Assembly (NCBI GenBank): GCA_963782965.1
Contig: CAWALV010000002.1
Coordinates: 1,116,001-1,180,000, forward strand
Length of the DNA: 64,000 bases
Reading direction: 5' to 3'
Source of the DNA: CAWALV01 sp963782965
GTDB lineage: Bacteria > Actinomycetota > Actinomycetes > Acidothermales > Acidothermaceae
Shown: positions 8,707-17,542 of the stretch, piece by piece
Layout of the letters: the number at the start of each line of letters is the position of its first letter
Numbering within the stretch: position 1 is the stretch's first letter
Program-made: the position numbers and the translations under genes
Notes under the pieces: generated by a model
The model's input: only the letters and a program-made list of their open reading frames with translations
What the model was told of the DNA's origin: nothing
The model's database searches: none

Positions 8707-9966
8707 GTGGACGCCGTTGCGGTCGTCGAAGACGAAGTACGAGAGCTCGTACGGCGTCGTGGTCTCGACCCTGCGACCGATGCTGCAACGGTGCGCCGGC
8801 TCGTCGAGGAAGTCATCTCCGACTACGACGAGCGCATGCTCGTCAGTTCGCTGCCGCCCCTGCCCGACCGCAGCGTCGCGGCTCGGGCGGTGTACGACGC
8901 GGTTGCCGGCCTCGGACCACTCCAGCGCTACCTCGACGATCCGGAGGTCGAGGAGATTTGGATCAACGAGCCCGGCAGGGTGTTCGTGGCGAAGCACGGT
9001 CGCAGCGAACTCACCAACACGATCCTGGCGGCGTCGCAGGTCCGCGATCTCGTCGAGAAGATGCTGAAGTCGTCGGGCCGCCGCGTTGATCTGTCGACGC
9101 CGTTCGTTGACGCCATGCTGCCCGACGGCAGTCGCTTGCACGTCGTCATCCCCGACATCACCTACGCCCACTGGGCGATCAACATCCGCAAGTTCGTTCT
9201 CACGGCGCACAGCCTCGACCAACTGGTCGCACTCGGCACCTTGTCTCAGCAGGCCGCGCACTTCTTGGAAGCGGCAGTCGTCAGTGGGCTGAACATCATC
9301 GTCGCCGGCGGCACGCAAGCCGGCAAGACGACCCTCCTCAACTGCCTCGCCGCATCAATTCCTGCGCGTGAACGCGTCATCACGTGCGAAGAAGTCTTCG
9401 AGTTGCGTGTGCCGCTGCCCGACGTCGTCGCCTTGCAGACGCGGCAACCGAACCTCGACGGAGCCGGCGAGGTGCCGCTTCGTCGACTTGTCAAAGAGGC
9501 TTTGCGGATGAGGCCGTCGCGCATCATCGTCGGAGAAGTGCGGCAGGAGGAATGCCTCGATCTGCTGATCGCGCTGAACTCCGGCCTGCCGGGGATGTGC
9601 ACGATTCACGCGAACAGCGCTCGCGAGGCCGTCGCCAAGATGTGCACGTTGCCGCTCCTCGCCGGGGCGAACGTCGGCCATGCGTTCGTCGTCCCGACGG
9701 TCGCCAGCAGTGTTGACATCGTCGTCCACACTCGAACCGACGCGACGGGCCAGCGCAGAGTCGGCGAGATCCTCGCCGTGCCAGGGCGCGTCGAGGGTGG
9801 CGACAGTCGCAGCGTTATCGAGGTCGAAGACCTCTTCGTGAGCCGCGCTGGACGCTTGACCCGTGCTGACGGGTTTCCGCCGCATCTCGATCGGTTTGAG
9901 GCGGCCGGATTCGATGTCACAGCGCTGCTCGAACAGCCCCGGTTCAGTGACGCGCGGGGGCTTTGA
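8707..9966 (+). CDS. tadA: TadA/CpaF-type secretion ATPase
   Basis: 419 aa. It is the hexameric ATPase that powers assembly of Tad/Flp pili at the inner face of the membrane. Visible: N-terminal helical domain, DDPEVEEIWINEPGRVFV (typical CpaF N-domain motif, about residue 77), Walker A GGTQAGKTT near 200, and the Walker B/Asp-box region RIIVGEVRQEECLDLL near 270 with HANSAREA (His box) after it. GTG start chosen for the GAGGGG Shine-Dalgarno at 8696-8701. First gene of a tightly packed operon; its stop overlaps the tadB start (TGATG). A CpaE/Ssd-like gene, often upstream in actinobacteria, is absent here. Confidence 0.93.
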   Translation: MDAVAVVEDEVRELVRRRGLDPATDAATVRRLVEEVISDYDERMLVSSLPPLPDRSVAARAVYDAVAGLGPLQRYLDDPEVEEIWINEPGRVFVAKHGRSELTNTILAASQVRDLVEKMLKSSGRRVDLSTPFVDAMLPDGSRLHVVIPDITYAHWAINIRKFVLTAHSLDQLVALGTLSQQAAHFLEAAVVSGLNIIVAGGTQAGKTTLLNCLAASIPARERVITCEEVFELRVPLPDVVALQTRQPNLDGAGEVPLRRLVKEALRMRPSRIIVGEVRQEECLDLLIALNSGLPGMCTIHANSAREAVAKMCTLPLLAGANVGHAFVVPTVASSVDIVVHTRTDATGQRRVGEILAVPGRVEGGDSRSVIEVEDLFVSRAGRLTRADGFPPHLDRFEAAGFDVTALLEQPRFSDARGL

Positions 9967-10826
9967 TGGGCGCGTTTCTTGGACTCGTCTTCGGCTTGGG
10001 GCTGACGCTCGCCTGGAGGTCCGGCCCGCGGCGTCCGCCTCGCCGCCAGCGCCGGCGTCCGTCTGCGATGGAGCGTTTGGCAGACGCGCTCGCACAGGCC
10101 GGGGTCGAGTCGGTCACACCGCGCCAGCTCATCGGCTCCTCCTTAGGACTCGCGGTGGCGGTCTTCGTCGCGGTGGCTGCCGTGTCGCAGGCCGTGCCGA
10201 TCGCGGTCGCGTTTGCGGCCTTCTCGGCGATCGGCCCGCTAGCCATCGTGCGCCGCCGGCAGCAAAGGCGACGTACCGAGTTGCGAGAGCTGTGGCCTGA
10301 GGTCGTCGACAATCTGGCGTCTGCGGTCCGCGCCGGCCTCTCGCTGCCGGAGGCGCTTGCCCAGTTGGGAGTGCGCGGACCAAGCGAGTTGCGTCGACCT
10401 TTCCAGCGTTTCGGGGAGGACTATCGCATCACCGGGCGTTTCAACGACAGTCTCGATCGGCTCAAAGCTGCCCTTGCCGACCCGACCGGCGATCGCATCG
10501 TCGAGGCGTTGCGGTTGGCCCGCGACGTCGGCGGGACCGACCTCGGTCGTCTGTTGCGGACGCTCTCGGCGTTCTTGCGTGAGGACGCTCGAACGAGAGC
10601 CGAGCTCGAGACGCGGCAAGGGTGGTCGGTCAACGGCGCGCGCGTCGCGGTGGCAGCACCGTGGTTGCTGCTTGCAGCGCTCTCCTTGCATCCTGCGGCA
10701 GTGCGCGCGTACAACACGGCAGGCGGTGCGTGCGTTCTCGCCGTCGGAGGTGGCCTGTCGGTATTCGCCTACCGCGCAATGGTGCGGATCGGGCGATTGC
10801 CGGTAGAGGAACGGGTCTTGAGATGA
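9966..10826 (+). CDS. tadB: TadB-type pilus assembly membrane protein
   Basis: 286 aa, type II secretion F-domain (GspF-like) protein. Hydrophobic segments near the N-terminus (FLGLVFGLGLTLAW), at about 55-95 (two segments), and near the C-terminus. The F-domain core carries ELWPEVVDNLASAVRAGLSLPEAL, typical of TadB. Start ATG 9966 overlaps the tadA stop by one base; the stop overlaps the tadC start as ATGA. Predicted inner-membrane platform for the TadA ATPase, acting with TadC. Confidence 0.9.
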   Translation: MGAFLGLVFGLGLTLAWRSGPRRPPRRQRRRPSAMERLADALAQAGVESVTPRQLIGSSLGLAVAVFVAVAAVSQAVPIAVAFAAFSAIGPLAIVRRRQQRRRTELRELWPEVVDNLASAVRAGLSLPEALAQLGVRGPSELRRPFQRFGEDYRITGRFNDSLDRLKAALADPTGDRIVEALRLARDVGGTDLGRLLRTLSAFLREDARTRAELETRQGWSVNGARVAVAAPWLLLAALSLHPAAVRAYNTAGGACVLAVGGGLSVFAYRAMVRIGRLPVEERVLR

Positions 10827-11758
10827 GCGTCATGGCGGGGGTGGCAGTCGGAGGGTTGGCGGGTCTCGGTGCAACCGTCACCGTCTACCGGCTGCCCCGC
10901 TTTCGGCGGCCCAGTCTCGACGACCGGCTCGCGCCGTATTTGCGCGATGCGCCCCAACCCTCGCGGCTGCTCGCCACCGATGAGGTGCATACGCCGTTTC
11001 CGACGCTCGAACGAATTCTTCGCCCGGTGATGAAGGACGCCATCCGTGGGCTCGATCGGGTACTTGGTGGCGCAGCCAGCACGCGACGACGACTCATCCA
11101 GTCCGGCAGCCAGATGAGCGTAGAAGAGTTTCGCGCCGAGCAGGTGCTCTGGGCTGCGGTCGGCCTGGTCGCAGGCGTCGGGTTGAGCCTTGCGATGCTC
11201 GCGGGGAATGCACACCGGTCGCCGGTCTTCTTCCTGCTGCTCTGCGGCGTGACGACGATGTCGGGTGTCGTTGGGCGCGACTTCGCGCTCTCACAGGAGG
11301 TTCGCCGACGCGAACGGCGCATGATCGCCGAGCTGCCCGCCGTAGCAGAGATGCTCGCGCTGGCCGTCGGTGCCGGGGAAGGCGCCGGCGGCGCGATCGA
11401 CCGGATCGCACGTACGAGCAGGGGCGAACTCGCGAAGGAGTTGGCGGTCACGCTGGCCGAGGCTCGGGCGGGAACCCCGCTCGTCCGGGCACTGGAGAAC
11501 CTTGCCGACCGTACGTCGTTGCCGGCGCTCAGCCGCTTCGTCGATGGCATCACGGTGGCGATCGAACGTGGCACTCCGCTGGCGGATGTCCTGCGTGCTC
11601 AGGCAACCGACGTCCGGGAGGCCGGCAAGCGCGACCTCATGGAAAGCGGCGGGAAGCGGGAGATCGCGATGATGGTGCCGGTCGTCTTCTTGATCCTTCC
11701 TGTCACGATCTTGTTCGCGCTATACCCGGGATTTATCGCGTTGCGATTGTTCACCTAG
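10823..11758 (+). CDS. tadC: TadC-type pilus assembly membrane protein
   Basis: 311 aa second GspF-like platform protein. F-domain core AELPAVAEMLALAVGAGEGAGGAIDRIA near residue 170, membrane segments at the N-terminus, around 115-150, and at the C-terminus (VVFLILPVTILFALYPGF). The ATGA overlap with tadB fixes the start at 10823 although the frame is open further upstream. Partner of TadB. Confidence 0.9.
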   Translation: MSVMAGVAVGGLAGLGATVTVYRLPRFRRPSLDDRLAPYLRDAPQPSRLLATDEVHTPFPTLERILRPVMKDAIRGLDRVLGGAASTRRRLIQSGSQMSVEEFRAEQVLWAAVGLVAGVGLSLAMLAGNAHRSPVFFLLLCGVTTMSGVVGRDFALSQEVRRRERRMIAELPAVAEMLALAVGAGEGAGGAIDRIARTSRGELAKELAVTLAEARAGTPLVRALENLADRTSLPALSRFVDGITVAIERGTPLADVLRAQATDVREAGKRDLMESGGKREIAMMVPVVFLILPVTILFALYPGFIALRLFT

Positions 11759-11796
11759 GTCCGAAGTTAGAGCCCAAGACTCTGAGGGAGTAGAAG

Positions 11797-12018
11797 ATGT
11801 CGGTCATTCGTGCCGCTCGGCGCGCGTTGACGATCCTGCCCGCGCGACTGATCGCGCCTGGTGATCGTGAGCGCGGCGATGTCCCTGGATGGGTGATGAT
11901 CACCCTGATGACGGCAGTTCTCGTCGTGCTGATCTGGGGGATCGCTAGCAATCAGCTGCAGAGTCTCCTCAACAGCGCTTTCGGCAAAGTCAGCAACCAG
12001 AGCAATAGCGGAGGGTGA
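11797..12018 (+). CDS. Flp-type small pilin
   Basis: 73 aa with one central hydrophobic helix (VPGWVMITLMTAVLVVLIWGIA) and short polar ends, in the position of the flp pilin gene. The region before the helix (ERGD-VPG) looks like a shortened class-III leader but has no clear G/xxxxEY processing site, so prepilin-peptidase cleavage cannot be asserted. GAGGGAG Shine-Dalgarno 7-8 nt before ATG. Its stop overlaps the next start (GTGA). Confidence 0.75.
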   Translation: MSVIRAARRALTILPARLIAPGDRERGDVPGWVMITLMTAVLVVLIWGIASNQLQSLLNSAFGKVSNQSNSGG

Positions 12019-12479
12019 GCCCGCTCGTGCGGCCTTCTCGCACGTGGCCGGTCGGCGACCGCAGCGAACCCCGAGATTGCGGTTCTGCAGTCGTCGACTT
12101 CGTACTGGTGTCACTTCTGCTGTTGCCTCTCTTCGTTGCGATCCTGCAACTTGGTCTGGCACTGTACGTGCGGAACACGCTTGCCGCCTGCGCTCAGGAC
12201 GGCGCTCGTTATGCAGCCGACGCCGACATCGTGGCTCAAGGTGGCTCCGCGATGGTCACGGCTGCGGTCGACCACACCACGACATGCGTCGACCAGGCGT
12301 TGTCGCCGGCCTACTCGAAAGGCATCGCCGCGTCGACGCCCTCGGTGCTCGACGCGAACGGCGTGGTATCGCCTGTGGTCGAGGTTCGTATCGCCTCGCC
12401 GATACCGGCGCTTGGCATGTTCGGCCTGGGCAGCGCGGTCTTGCACGTCAAGGCTGATGCGTTGCAGGAGCAGTCGTGA
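12015..12479 (+). CDS. TadE-family pseudopilin 1
   Basis: 154 aa. The N-terminal part carries the TadE signature: GSAVVDFVLVSLLLLPLFVAI, a hydrophobic helix preceded by a GS-A motif with an acidic residue (Asp where Glu is usual) in the helix, then an exported domain with two Cys. Probable minor pilin or assembly factor. GTG start overlaps the flp stop, and the stop overlaps the next GTG, so translation is likely coupled. Confidence 0.85.
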   Translation: MSPLVRPSRTWPVGDRSEPRDCGSAVVDFVLVSLLLLPLFVAILQLGLALYVRNTLAACAQDGARYAADADIVAQGGSAMVTAAVDHTTTCVDQALSPAYSKGIAASTPSVLDANGVVSPVVEVRIASPIPALGMFGLGSAVLHVKADALQEQS

Positions 12480-12982
12480 CTCGGTCCATCAGGCTGCAGG
12501 TGACCGTGGCCGTCCGGAGTCGTTGTCGCGAGCTGCGTGAAGTGGACGCGCAAGCGGGTTCGGCCGTGCTGGAGTTCGTCGTCCTCGCCACGATGTTTCT
12601 CGTTCCGTTGGTGTACGCGATGCTCGCTGTCTTTCAGGTTCAAGGGTCGGCCTACGGCGTCACGGAGGCCGCGCGAGAGGCTGGTCGCGCTTACGTCGAG
12701 GCAGACTCTGCCGCCGATGCCTACCAGCGAGCATGCGCGGCTGCCACGATCGCGCTACAGAACCAGGTAGGCGGCTCGTTCGACTGCGCGTCGCAGCTGC
12801 GGATCACGTGTGCGTCGGGTGGCTGCGGCACGCAGCTGGTGCCCGGCTCCACGATCCGCGTCGCGATCGATCTGCGGGTCGGCCTGCCCTTTCTTCCGGC
12901 ATCTGTCTTCGGGGCTCCGCTCACCGTGCCGGTCAGCGGAGTGCACGACGAGGTCGTCGACGCGTTCCGGGCGGTCAGATGA
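12476..12982 (+). CDS. TadE-family pseudopilin 2
   Basis: 168 aa, starting at GTG 12476 within the previous stop. After a basic N-terminus comes AGSAVLEFVVLATMFLVPL, the classic TadE/TadF helix with Glu at the +5-type position, then an extracytoplasmic domain with four Cys (CAAAT, DCASQ, TCASG, GCGTQ) that may form disulfides. Third of four consecutive single-pass proteins. Its stop overlaps the ATG of the next gene. Confidence 0.87.
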   Translation: MTRSIRLQVTVAVRSRCRELREVDAQAGSAVLEFVVLATMFLVPLVYAMLAVFQVQGSAYGVTEAAREAGRAYVEADSAADAYQRACAAATIALQNQVGGSFDCASQLRITCASGGCGTQLVPGSTIRVAIDLRVGLPFLPASVFGAPLTVPVSGVHDEVVDAFRAVR

Positions 12983-13455
12983 GAAGCTCACCCGAACCCT
13001 TCGACGACGGGCAGGTCATGCTGCTCATCGTCTTCTTCGGATTGATCCTGATGGCGCTGCTCACTGTCGTCGTCGACGTCTCGACGGTCTTCTTGGCCGA
13101 GCGCGAACTTCAGTCCACGGCCGACGGCGCCGCGCTCGCCGCCGCTCAGCAGGTCGATCTCGCCGGCGTGTACGCGGGGCAGAGCAACAGCGGGCCGCTT
13201 CCGCTCTCCGCATCCGGCGTGGGCTCAACCGTCGCCACGTACGCGAGTGTCGCAGCGCGCATTCCGCACGAATGCTCCAAGGCGAGCTACGTAGTCACTC
13301 GCGCCGATGTCGAGGCCGACGGTGAGACGGTGACCGTACAACTCACCTGCCGAGTGCCGCTGCCGTTTGTGAACGTGGTCGCCCGACTGTGGAGCAACGG
13401 CGTGACGGTGAGCCAGACAGCGCACGCGCACACGGCGATCTCCCCACTCGGCTGA
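12979..13455 (+). CDS. TadG-like/Rv3654c-type pilus-associated protein
   Basis: 158 aa. DDGQVMLLIVFFGLILMALLTVVVDVS is a TadG/TadE-like membrane helix, followed by the typical LAERELQSTADGAALAAAQQ segment found in TadG N-termini. The rest is a short exported domain; the von Willebrand domain of full-length TadG is missing, as in the short actinobacterial versions (Rv3654c type). Last gene of the tad operon. Confidence 0.8.
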   Translation: MRSSPEPFDDGQVMLLIVFFGLILMALLTVVVDVSTVFLAERELQSTADGAALAAAQQVDLAGVYAGQSNSGPLPLSASGVGSTVATYASVAARIPHECSKASYVVTRADVEADGETVTVQLTCRVPLPFVNVVARLWSNGVTVSQTAHAHTAISPLG

Positions 13456-13549
13456 ACCTGCATGTCACGGTTCGCGCCCCCCGCGGCTTGCGCCCCGGGA
13501 ACTTCGAGGAAGCGGTCGGCCATGGTGCCGGCCACGGCGCGGGCCGGCG

Positions 13550-14530
13550 TCAGTGGGTCGCGCCCGAGGCGCGCAAGGCCGCGCAGTCGGACGCCGTCGG
13601 CGATGGCGCCGCTCCCGTGCCGAGCGCCTGCACCGCGAGACCCATGGCGAGCGGATCCGACGGCAGCTGCACGTGATCGACCGCGGAGTCGGCGCACACC
13701 GACTGCAACTCGACGTTCACCGCGCCGGGCAGGACTGCCGACTCGGGCGGGGTGACGGCGCCATCGGTCTTCGTCCACACCGAGAACCAGAAGACGCCAC
13801 GGGCGGCCGGGTTCGCGGCGTCCAGTTGCCGGAGCAAGTCACTGCCCGGCACCATCTGCTGGCACGCGCTCGGGCAGGCAGACGGCAGGTAGCTCGCCGC
13901 CAATGCCGCCACGTTGGTGCCGTGCAACGGAGACCCGAGCGTCACCACTCGGCGCACGTGGGCCGCGTCGGCCTCCGCGTACAGCCCGGCCACGAGCCCG
14001 CCGGCCGAGTAGCCGACGAGGTCGACCGAACGCGCGCCCTTCGCCAGCTCCGCCTGCACCTGCGCGGCGAGTACCTGCTGCTGGCCGCGCAGGTCGCCGA
14101 ACGCGTTGTCGGGCAGCGCGAGCACGATCGCGGTCCGGCCGGCGGCACGAAGCCGCTGCGCCAGTGGGTCGAGCATCTGGGCGCTCCCGCCGTACCCCGG
14201 CACCAAGATCACCGGCCCGGGCTGGTTGTCGGGCGGCCTGGGCAGCGCGCCCGCGGTCACCCGACCGGACGACGAAATGCCGGACGACGAGGAGCCCGGG
14301 GGCGCGCTCACCGACGCGGCCGGGGGCGAACCCGGAGACGAGGTCGGGGAGGAAGAGGAGCCTGCAGGCAAGCGGGACTGGGAGCCCGACGACGCGCTGC
14401 CGTGGCCGGTTGCCGCGAGCACGATCCACACCAGGACACCGATTGCCGCGCACACGGCGACGCCGGCCGCGATCAACCGTCCACGTGGCGAGTCCGGTTG
14501 GAAGATGTGCACCGGTTCATCTTCACGCAT
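13550..14530 (-). CDS. membrane-anchored alpha/beta hydrolase (lipase-like)
   Basis: 326 aa from ATG 14530. A membrane anchor (GVAVCAAIGVLVWIVLAA) precedes a Ser/Pro-rich linker of about 55 aa, then an alpha/beta-hydrolase domain beginning VILVPGYGGSAQM. The nucleophile elbow is GYSAGG; VTLGSPLHGT follows, typical of lipase class 2/PGAP1-like esterases. Candidate Asp and His lie near WTKTDGAVTPPES and SAVDHVQLP. Likely acts outside the membrane on a lipid or ester substrate. Convergent with the tad operon. Confidence 0.82.
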   Translation of the reverse strand: MREDEPVHIFQPDSPRGRLIAAGVAVCAAIGVLVWIVLAATGHGSASSGSQSRLPAGSSSSPTSSPGSPPAASVSAPPGSSSSGISSSGRVTAGALPRPPDNQPGPVILVPGYGGSAQMLDPLAQRLRAAGRTAIVLALPDNAFGDLRGQQQVLAAQVQAELAKGARSVDLVGYSAGGLVAGLYAEADAAHVRRVVTLGSPLHGTNVAALAASYLPSACPSACQQMVPGSDLLRQLDAANPAARGVFWFSVWTKTDGAVTPPESAVLPGAVNVELQSVCADSAVDHVQLPSDPLAMGLAVQALGTGAAPSPTASDCAALRASGATH

Positions 14531-14612
14531 GGCCGGGTTTCCCGACGGCGCGGCGGCCCGGTCGCCGGCGGTGCACCAGTGCAGCGGCGCGCCGCCGACC
14601 ACGTGCACCGAC

Positions 14613-14627
14613 TACGCTGCTTAGTCG
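14613..14627 (+). promoter_or_regulatory. -10-like box before prfB
   Basis: TACGCT at 14613-14618 lies eight bases before the GTG of prfB; no Shine-Dalgarno is present, so the transcript is probably leaderless. Confidence 0.35.
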
Positions 14628-15739
14628 TGCCACCGATCGATCCGCATGAAGAGCTGAAGCAGCTCGATGCCACGCTGTCGAGCATCGAGCAGGTGCTCGA
14701 CGTCCCGAAGATGCGCCGCGACGTCGCCGCGCTGGAGGAGCAGGCGTCGGCGCCCGATCTGTGGGACGACCCCGACATCGCGCAGAAGCTGACCAGCAGG
14801 CTCTCCTACCTGCAAGGCGATCTCCGCCGCGTCGAGAACCTGCGCCAGCGGCTCGACGACACCGGCGTGCTACTCGAGCTCGCCGAGAGCGAGAGCGACG
14901 ACGGCGCCATGAACGAGGTGCTGGCCGAGATCGGCGCGCTGCGCAAGGCGGTCGGCGAACTCGAGGTGCGCACCCTTCTCTCTGGTGAGTACGACTCGCG
15001 CGAGGCGTTGGTCACGATCAACTCCCAGGCGGGTGGGGTCGACGCCGCCGACTGGGCGCAGATGCTGCTGCGCATGTACCTGCGCTGGGCAGAACGCCAC
15101 GGTTACCCCACCGAAGTGCTCGACACGTCCTACGCGGAAGAGGCCGGCATCAAGTCGGCGACGTTCTCGGTGAAGGTTCCCTACGCTTACGGCACTTTGT
15201 CGCCCGAGCACGGTACGCACCGGCTGGTGCGCATCAGCCCGTTCGACAACCAGGGCCGGCGTCAGACGTCGTTCGCCGGTGTCGACGTCGTCCCGGTCGT
15301 CGAGCAGAGCGACGTTGTCGACATCCCTGAGGACGACGTCCGGGTCGACGTCTACCGTTCCTCGGGCCCGGGCGGCCAGGGCGTGAACACGACCGACTCC
15401 GCGGTGCGCCTCACTCACCTGCCGACAGGCATCGTGGTCAGCTGCCAGAACGAGCGCAGCCAGTTGCAGAACCGCGCGAGCGCGATGATGGTCTTGCAGG
15501 CCAAGCTGCTGGAGCGGCGGCGGCAGGAAGAAGCCGCGAAGATGTCGGAGCTGCGCGGGGAGTCGACCACGAGCTGGGGCACCCAAATCCGCAACTATGT
15601 GTTGCACCCGTACCAATTGGTGAAAGACCTGCGCACCGATGTCGAGACGGGCAACACCACTGCGGTGCTCGACGGCGAGATCGACGACTTCATCGAGGCA
15701 GGCATCCGCTGGCGCCGGCAGCGAGGCGACGCCGCCTAG
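14627..15739 (+). CDS. prfB: peptide chain release factor 2
   Basis: 370 aa. Recognises UGA/UAA stop codons and triggers peptide release. The RF2 tripeptide SPF is seen in RISPFDNQGRRQTS, and the catalytic GGQ in SSGPGGQGVNTTDSAVR. Domain order is the N-terminal coiled coil, the recognition domain and the GGQ domain. The frame is continuous: there is no CUU-UGA autoregulatory frameshift as in E. coli prfB. GTG start chosen from the family N-terminus (PIDPHEELKQLD) and the -10 box. Confidence 0.96.
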   Translation: MPPIDPHEELKQLDATLSSIEQVLDVPKMRRDVAALEEQASAPDLWDDPDIAQKLTSRLSYLQGDLRRVENLRQRLDDTGVLLELAESESDDGAMNEVLAEIGALRKAVGELEVRTLLSGEYDSREALVTINSQAGGVDAADWAQMLLRMYLRWAERHGYPTEVLDTSYAEEAGIKSATFSVKVPYAYGTLSPEHGTHRLVRISPFDNQGRRQTSFAGVDVVPVVEQSDVVDIPEDDVRVDVYRSSGPGGQGVNTTDSAVRLTHLPTGIVVSCQNERSQLQNRASAMMVLQAKLLERRRQEEAAKMSELRGESTTSWGTQIRNYVLHPYQLVKDLRTDVETGNTTAVLDGEIDDFIEAGIRWRRQRGDAA

Positions 15740-16099
15740 AGTCTCACGCATTGTAATTGTCGTTGGACGAAGCAGTATCACGCTGAGTAACCCTGACTCC
15801 ATCCCGGCGGTGATCCCGCGCCCTTGTGTACGCCGTCGAGAACGACCGCAATTTCGTTACGCCGTATGGAGCAGACTTGATAGGACGATCGGTTGATCTT
15901 TTCAGATCGGGTGCCTGAATCGCCGAACGCCGGTTGCGCACAGTAGGCAAGCGGTGCAAGATCAGTGACACAGAGTGGGGACGCAGAGATCCGCGACCGG
16001 TTTACTCGGTCACCTGCCGTAAGACTTACGGATGGTCGCGGGGAGCGAGTGGTGAGACCGACCCCTTGAACACGAACCCAACAAGGGGTGGGTCTAACC
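15740..16099 (+). promoter_or_regulatory. structured intergenic leader upstream of the surface-protein gene
   Basis: 360 nt without a gene. It contains GACCG-CGGTC (about 15995-16010), a 15-bp palindrome CCGTAAGACTTACGG (16017-16031), possibly an operator, and ACCCCTTG (16061-16068) pairing with CAAGGGGT (16082-16089). The last hairpin covers the only purine-rich ribosome-binding candidate (AAGGGG) before ATG 16100, so it could gate translation. No known riboswitch consensus was recognised. Confidence 0.45.
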
Positions 16100-17263
16100 A
16101 TGCATGTCCGCTTCTCGCGGCGCGTGGCCGCTGCCGCATTCGCTGTCAGCGCCGGCTTGGTCGGCGCTTCCACCGCGGCAGTCGCCTTGGCCACGCAAGC
16201 CAGCGCAACGGTTCAGCCGAACTCGGTCTCCAACCAGGGTTGGGCAGCTTCCGCACCACAGCGTCCTCCAGTCGCATTGTGAGCGCAGCAACCCCACCTC
16301 CGGGATCATCACGATTCCGGCGACGAAGTCCAGCAACCCGTTCACCTACACAATCGACGGCGCCAACGCGGCAAGTGGCCCGCATGCCGAGTCCGCCGGC
16401 AACCACACCGTCGTCGCGAACATCCTGAACGGTCACACGCTGCGTAGCGGGGCGACGACATCGTGGGCGATCGTCATCGACGCCACCGCCAACTGCGGTG
16501 CGCCGACTCCGGTGACGCCGGCCACCCCGTCGGTCAACCAGCCCGGCTGTGATGGCGCCCAGGCCTACTCGGGTTACATCACGATCCCGGCGACGACCGG
16601 GGTGGACTACCTCATCAACGGCACCGTGGTCGCCGCCGGCTACTACGACGAGCCAGCAGGTGACTACACCGTCACCGCGCAGGCGCAAAAGGGTTACGTG
16701 CTTCCGTCGGGCGCTTGGAGTTGGGTCTTCACGGTCGATCCCACTCCGACGTGTGTGACGACACCGCCGCCCACCGACGTCCAGCCGGGCGCGCCGACTG
16801 CCACGCAGCCGACCTGCGCTGCCTCGGGCTACATCACCATCCCGAGCACTGTCGGCGTCGACTACTTCATCGACGGGTCACCTGCGGCTGCCGGCCAGCA
16901 CAAGGAGTCGACCGGCACGTACACGGTCACCGCGCAGCCGCAGCAGGGCTACACCTTCGGAGAGACACAGTCGAGCTGGCAGTTCACGATCCACGCCAAG
17001 CCGATCTGCTCAGTCGTGGTGCAACGCCGACACCGACGCCGACCGAGACGCCCACACCGACGCCTACCGAGACACCCAGCTCGAGTGTGAGCCCCCAGGT
17101 CTTGGGTGAGACCTTCACCAACGACCCGGCCAAGCCGGCGGCCGCCACGCTTCCCTTCACGGGTGCGCCGGTACTGCCGACGTCACTCCTGGCCGTTGGG
17201 CTGATCTTGAGCGGCGTGGTGTTGCTCTACTCCGTGCGCCGGCACCAGCGACAGATGCAGTAG
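16100..17263 (+). pseudogene. sortase-anchored repeat surface protein with two frameshifts
   Basis: Three frames together make one surface protein. Frame 1 from ATG 16100 encodes a signal peptide (MHVRFSRRVAAAAFAVSAG, cleavage near ATQASA). After a shift near 16260-16290, frame 2 encodes three repeats of about 80 aa, each with GxITIPxT, a YxIDG/INGT-type strand, xExxGxYTVTA and SWxFxI..C. After a second shift near 17020-17030 (one missing base restores it), frame 3 encodes a TPTPTPTE linker, LPFTG (sortase motif), a hydrophobic helix and an RRHQRQMQ tail. The intact product would be anchored to the wall by a sortase. Either recently inactivated or affected by sequencing error. Confidence 0.75.
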
Positions 17264-17306
17264 CTCACGGAGTCTCCGCCGCGGGAGGGGTGCGGCGGTA
17301 CGCGTG

Positions 17307-17338
17307 GGGCCGGGCGGGCCGAAAGGTCCGCCCGGCCC
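17307..17338 (+). terminator. strong GC-rich hairpin terminator
   Basis: A 14-bp stem (17307-17320 with 17325-17338, one G-U) around a GAAA tetraloop, 43 nt after the surface-protein stop. It also faces the convergent small zinc-ribbon gene, so it may serve both strands. There is no U-tract. Confidence 0.7.
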
Positions 17339-17362
17339 AATGTGTTTACGGCGGAGTGTGCG

Positions 17363-17542
17363 TCAGCGGCCGAGGACGACGAGGATGAGCGCCACGGCGG
17401 CGACGATCGCGAAGATCACGAGCGGCGGTACGGTGCTCGCTCCGTGGTGGTGCACCTCGGCCCGGGCGGCCCGGCAGACCGGGCAACGGGCCTGCTCGAC
17501 AGGTCCGGCGCAGGCGGCGCAGACCAGGTGCTCACATGACAT
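17363..17542 (-). CDS. small zinc-ribbon membrane protein
   Basis: 59 aa. The N-terminus has CxxC pairs (CAAC, CPVC, plus Cys3) consistent with a small zinc ribbon; a single C-terminal helix (VIFAIVAAVALILVVLG) follows an HHH stretch. A GGGAGG Shine-Dalgarno precedes ATG 17542 by about 8 nt on the minus strand, which supports a real gene. Function unknown; other small ribbon-plus-helix proteins of this kind are uncharacterised. Confidence 0.6.
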   Translation of the reverse strand: MSCEHLVCAACAGPVEQARCPVCRAARAEVHHHGASTVPPLVIFAIVAAVALILVVLGR

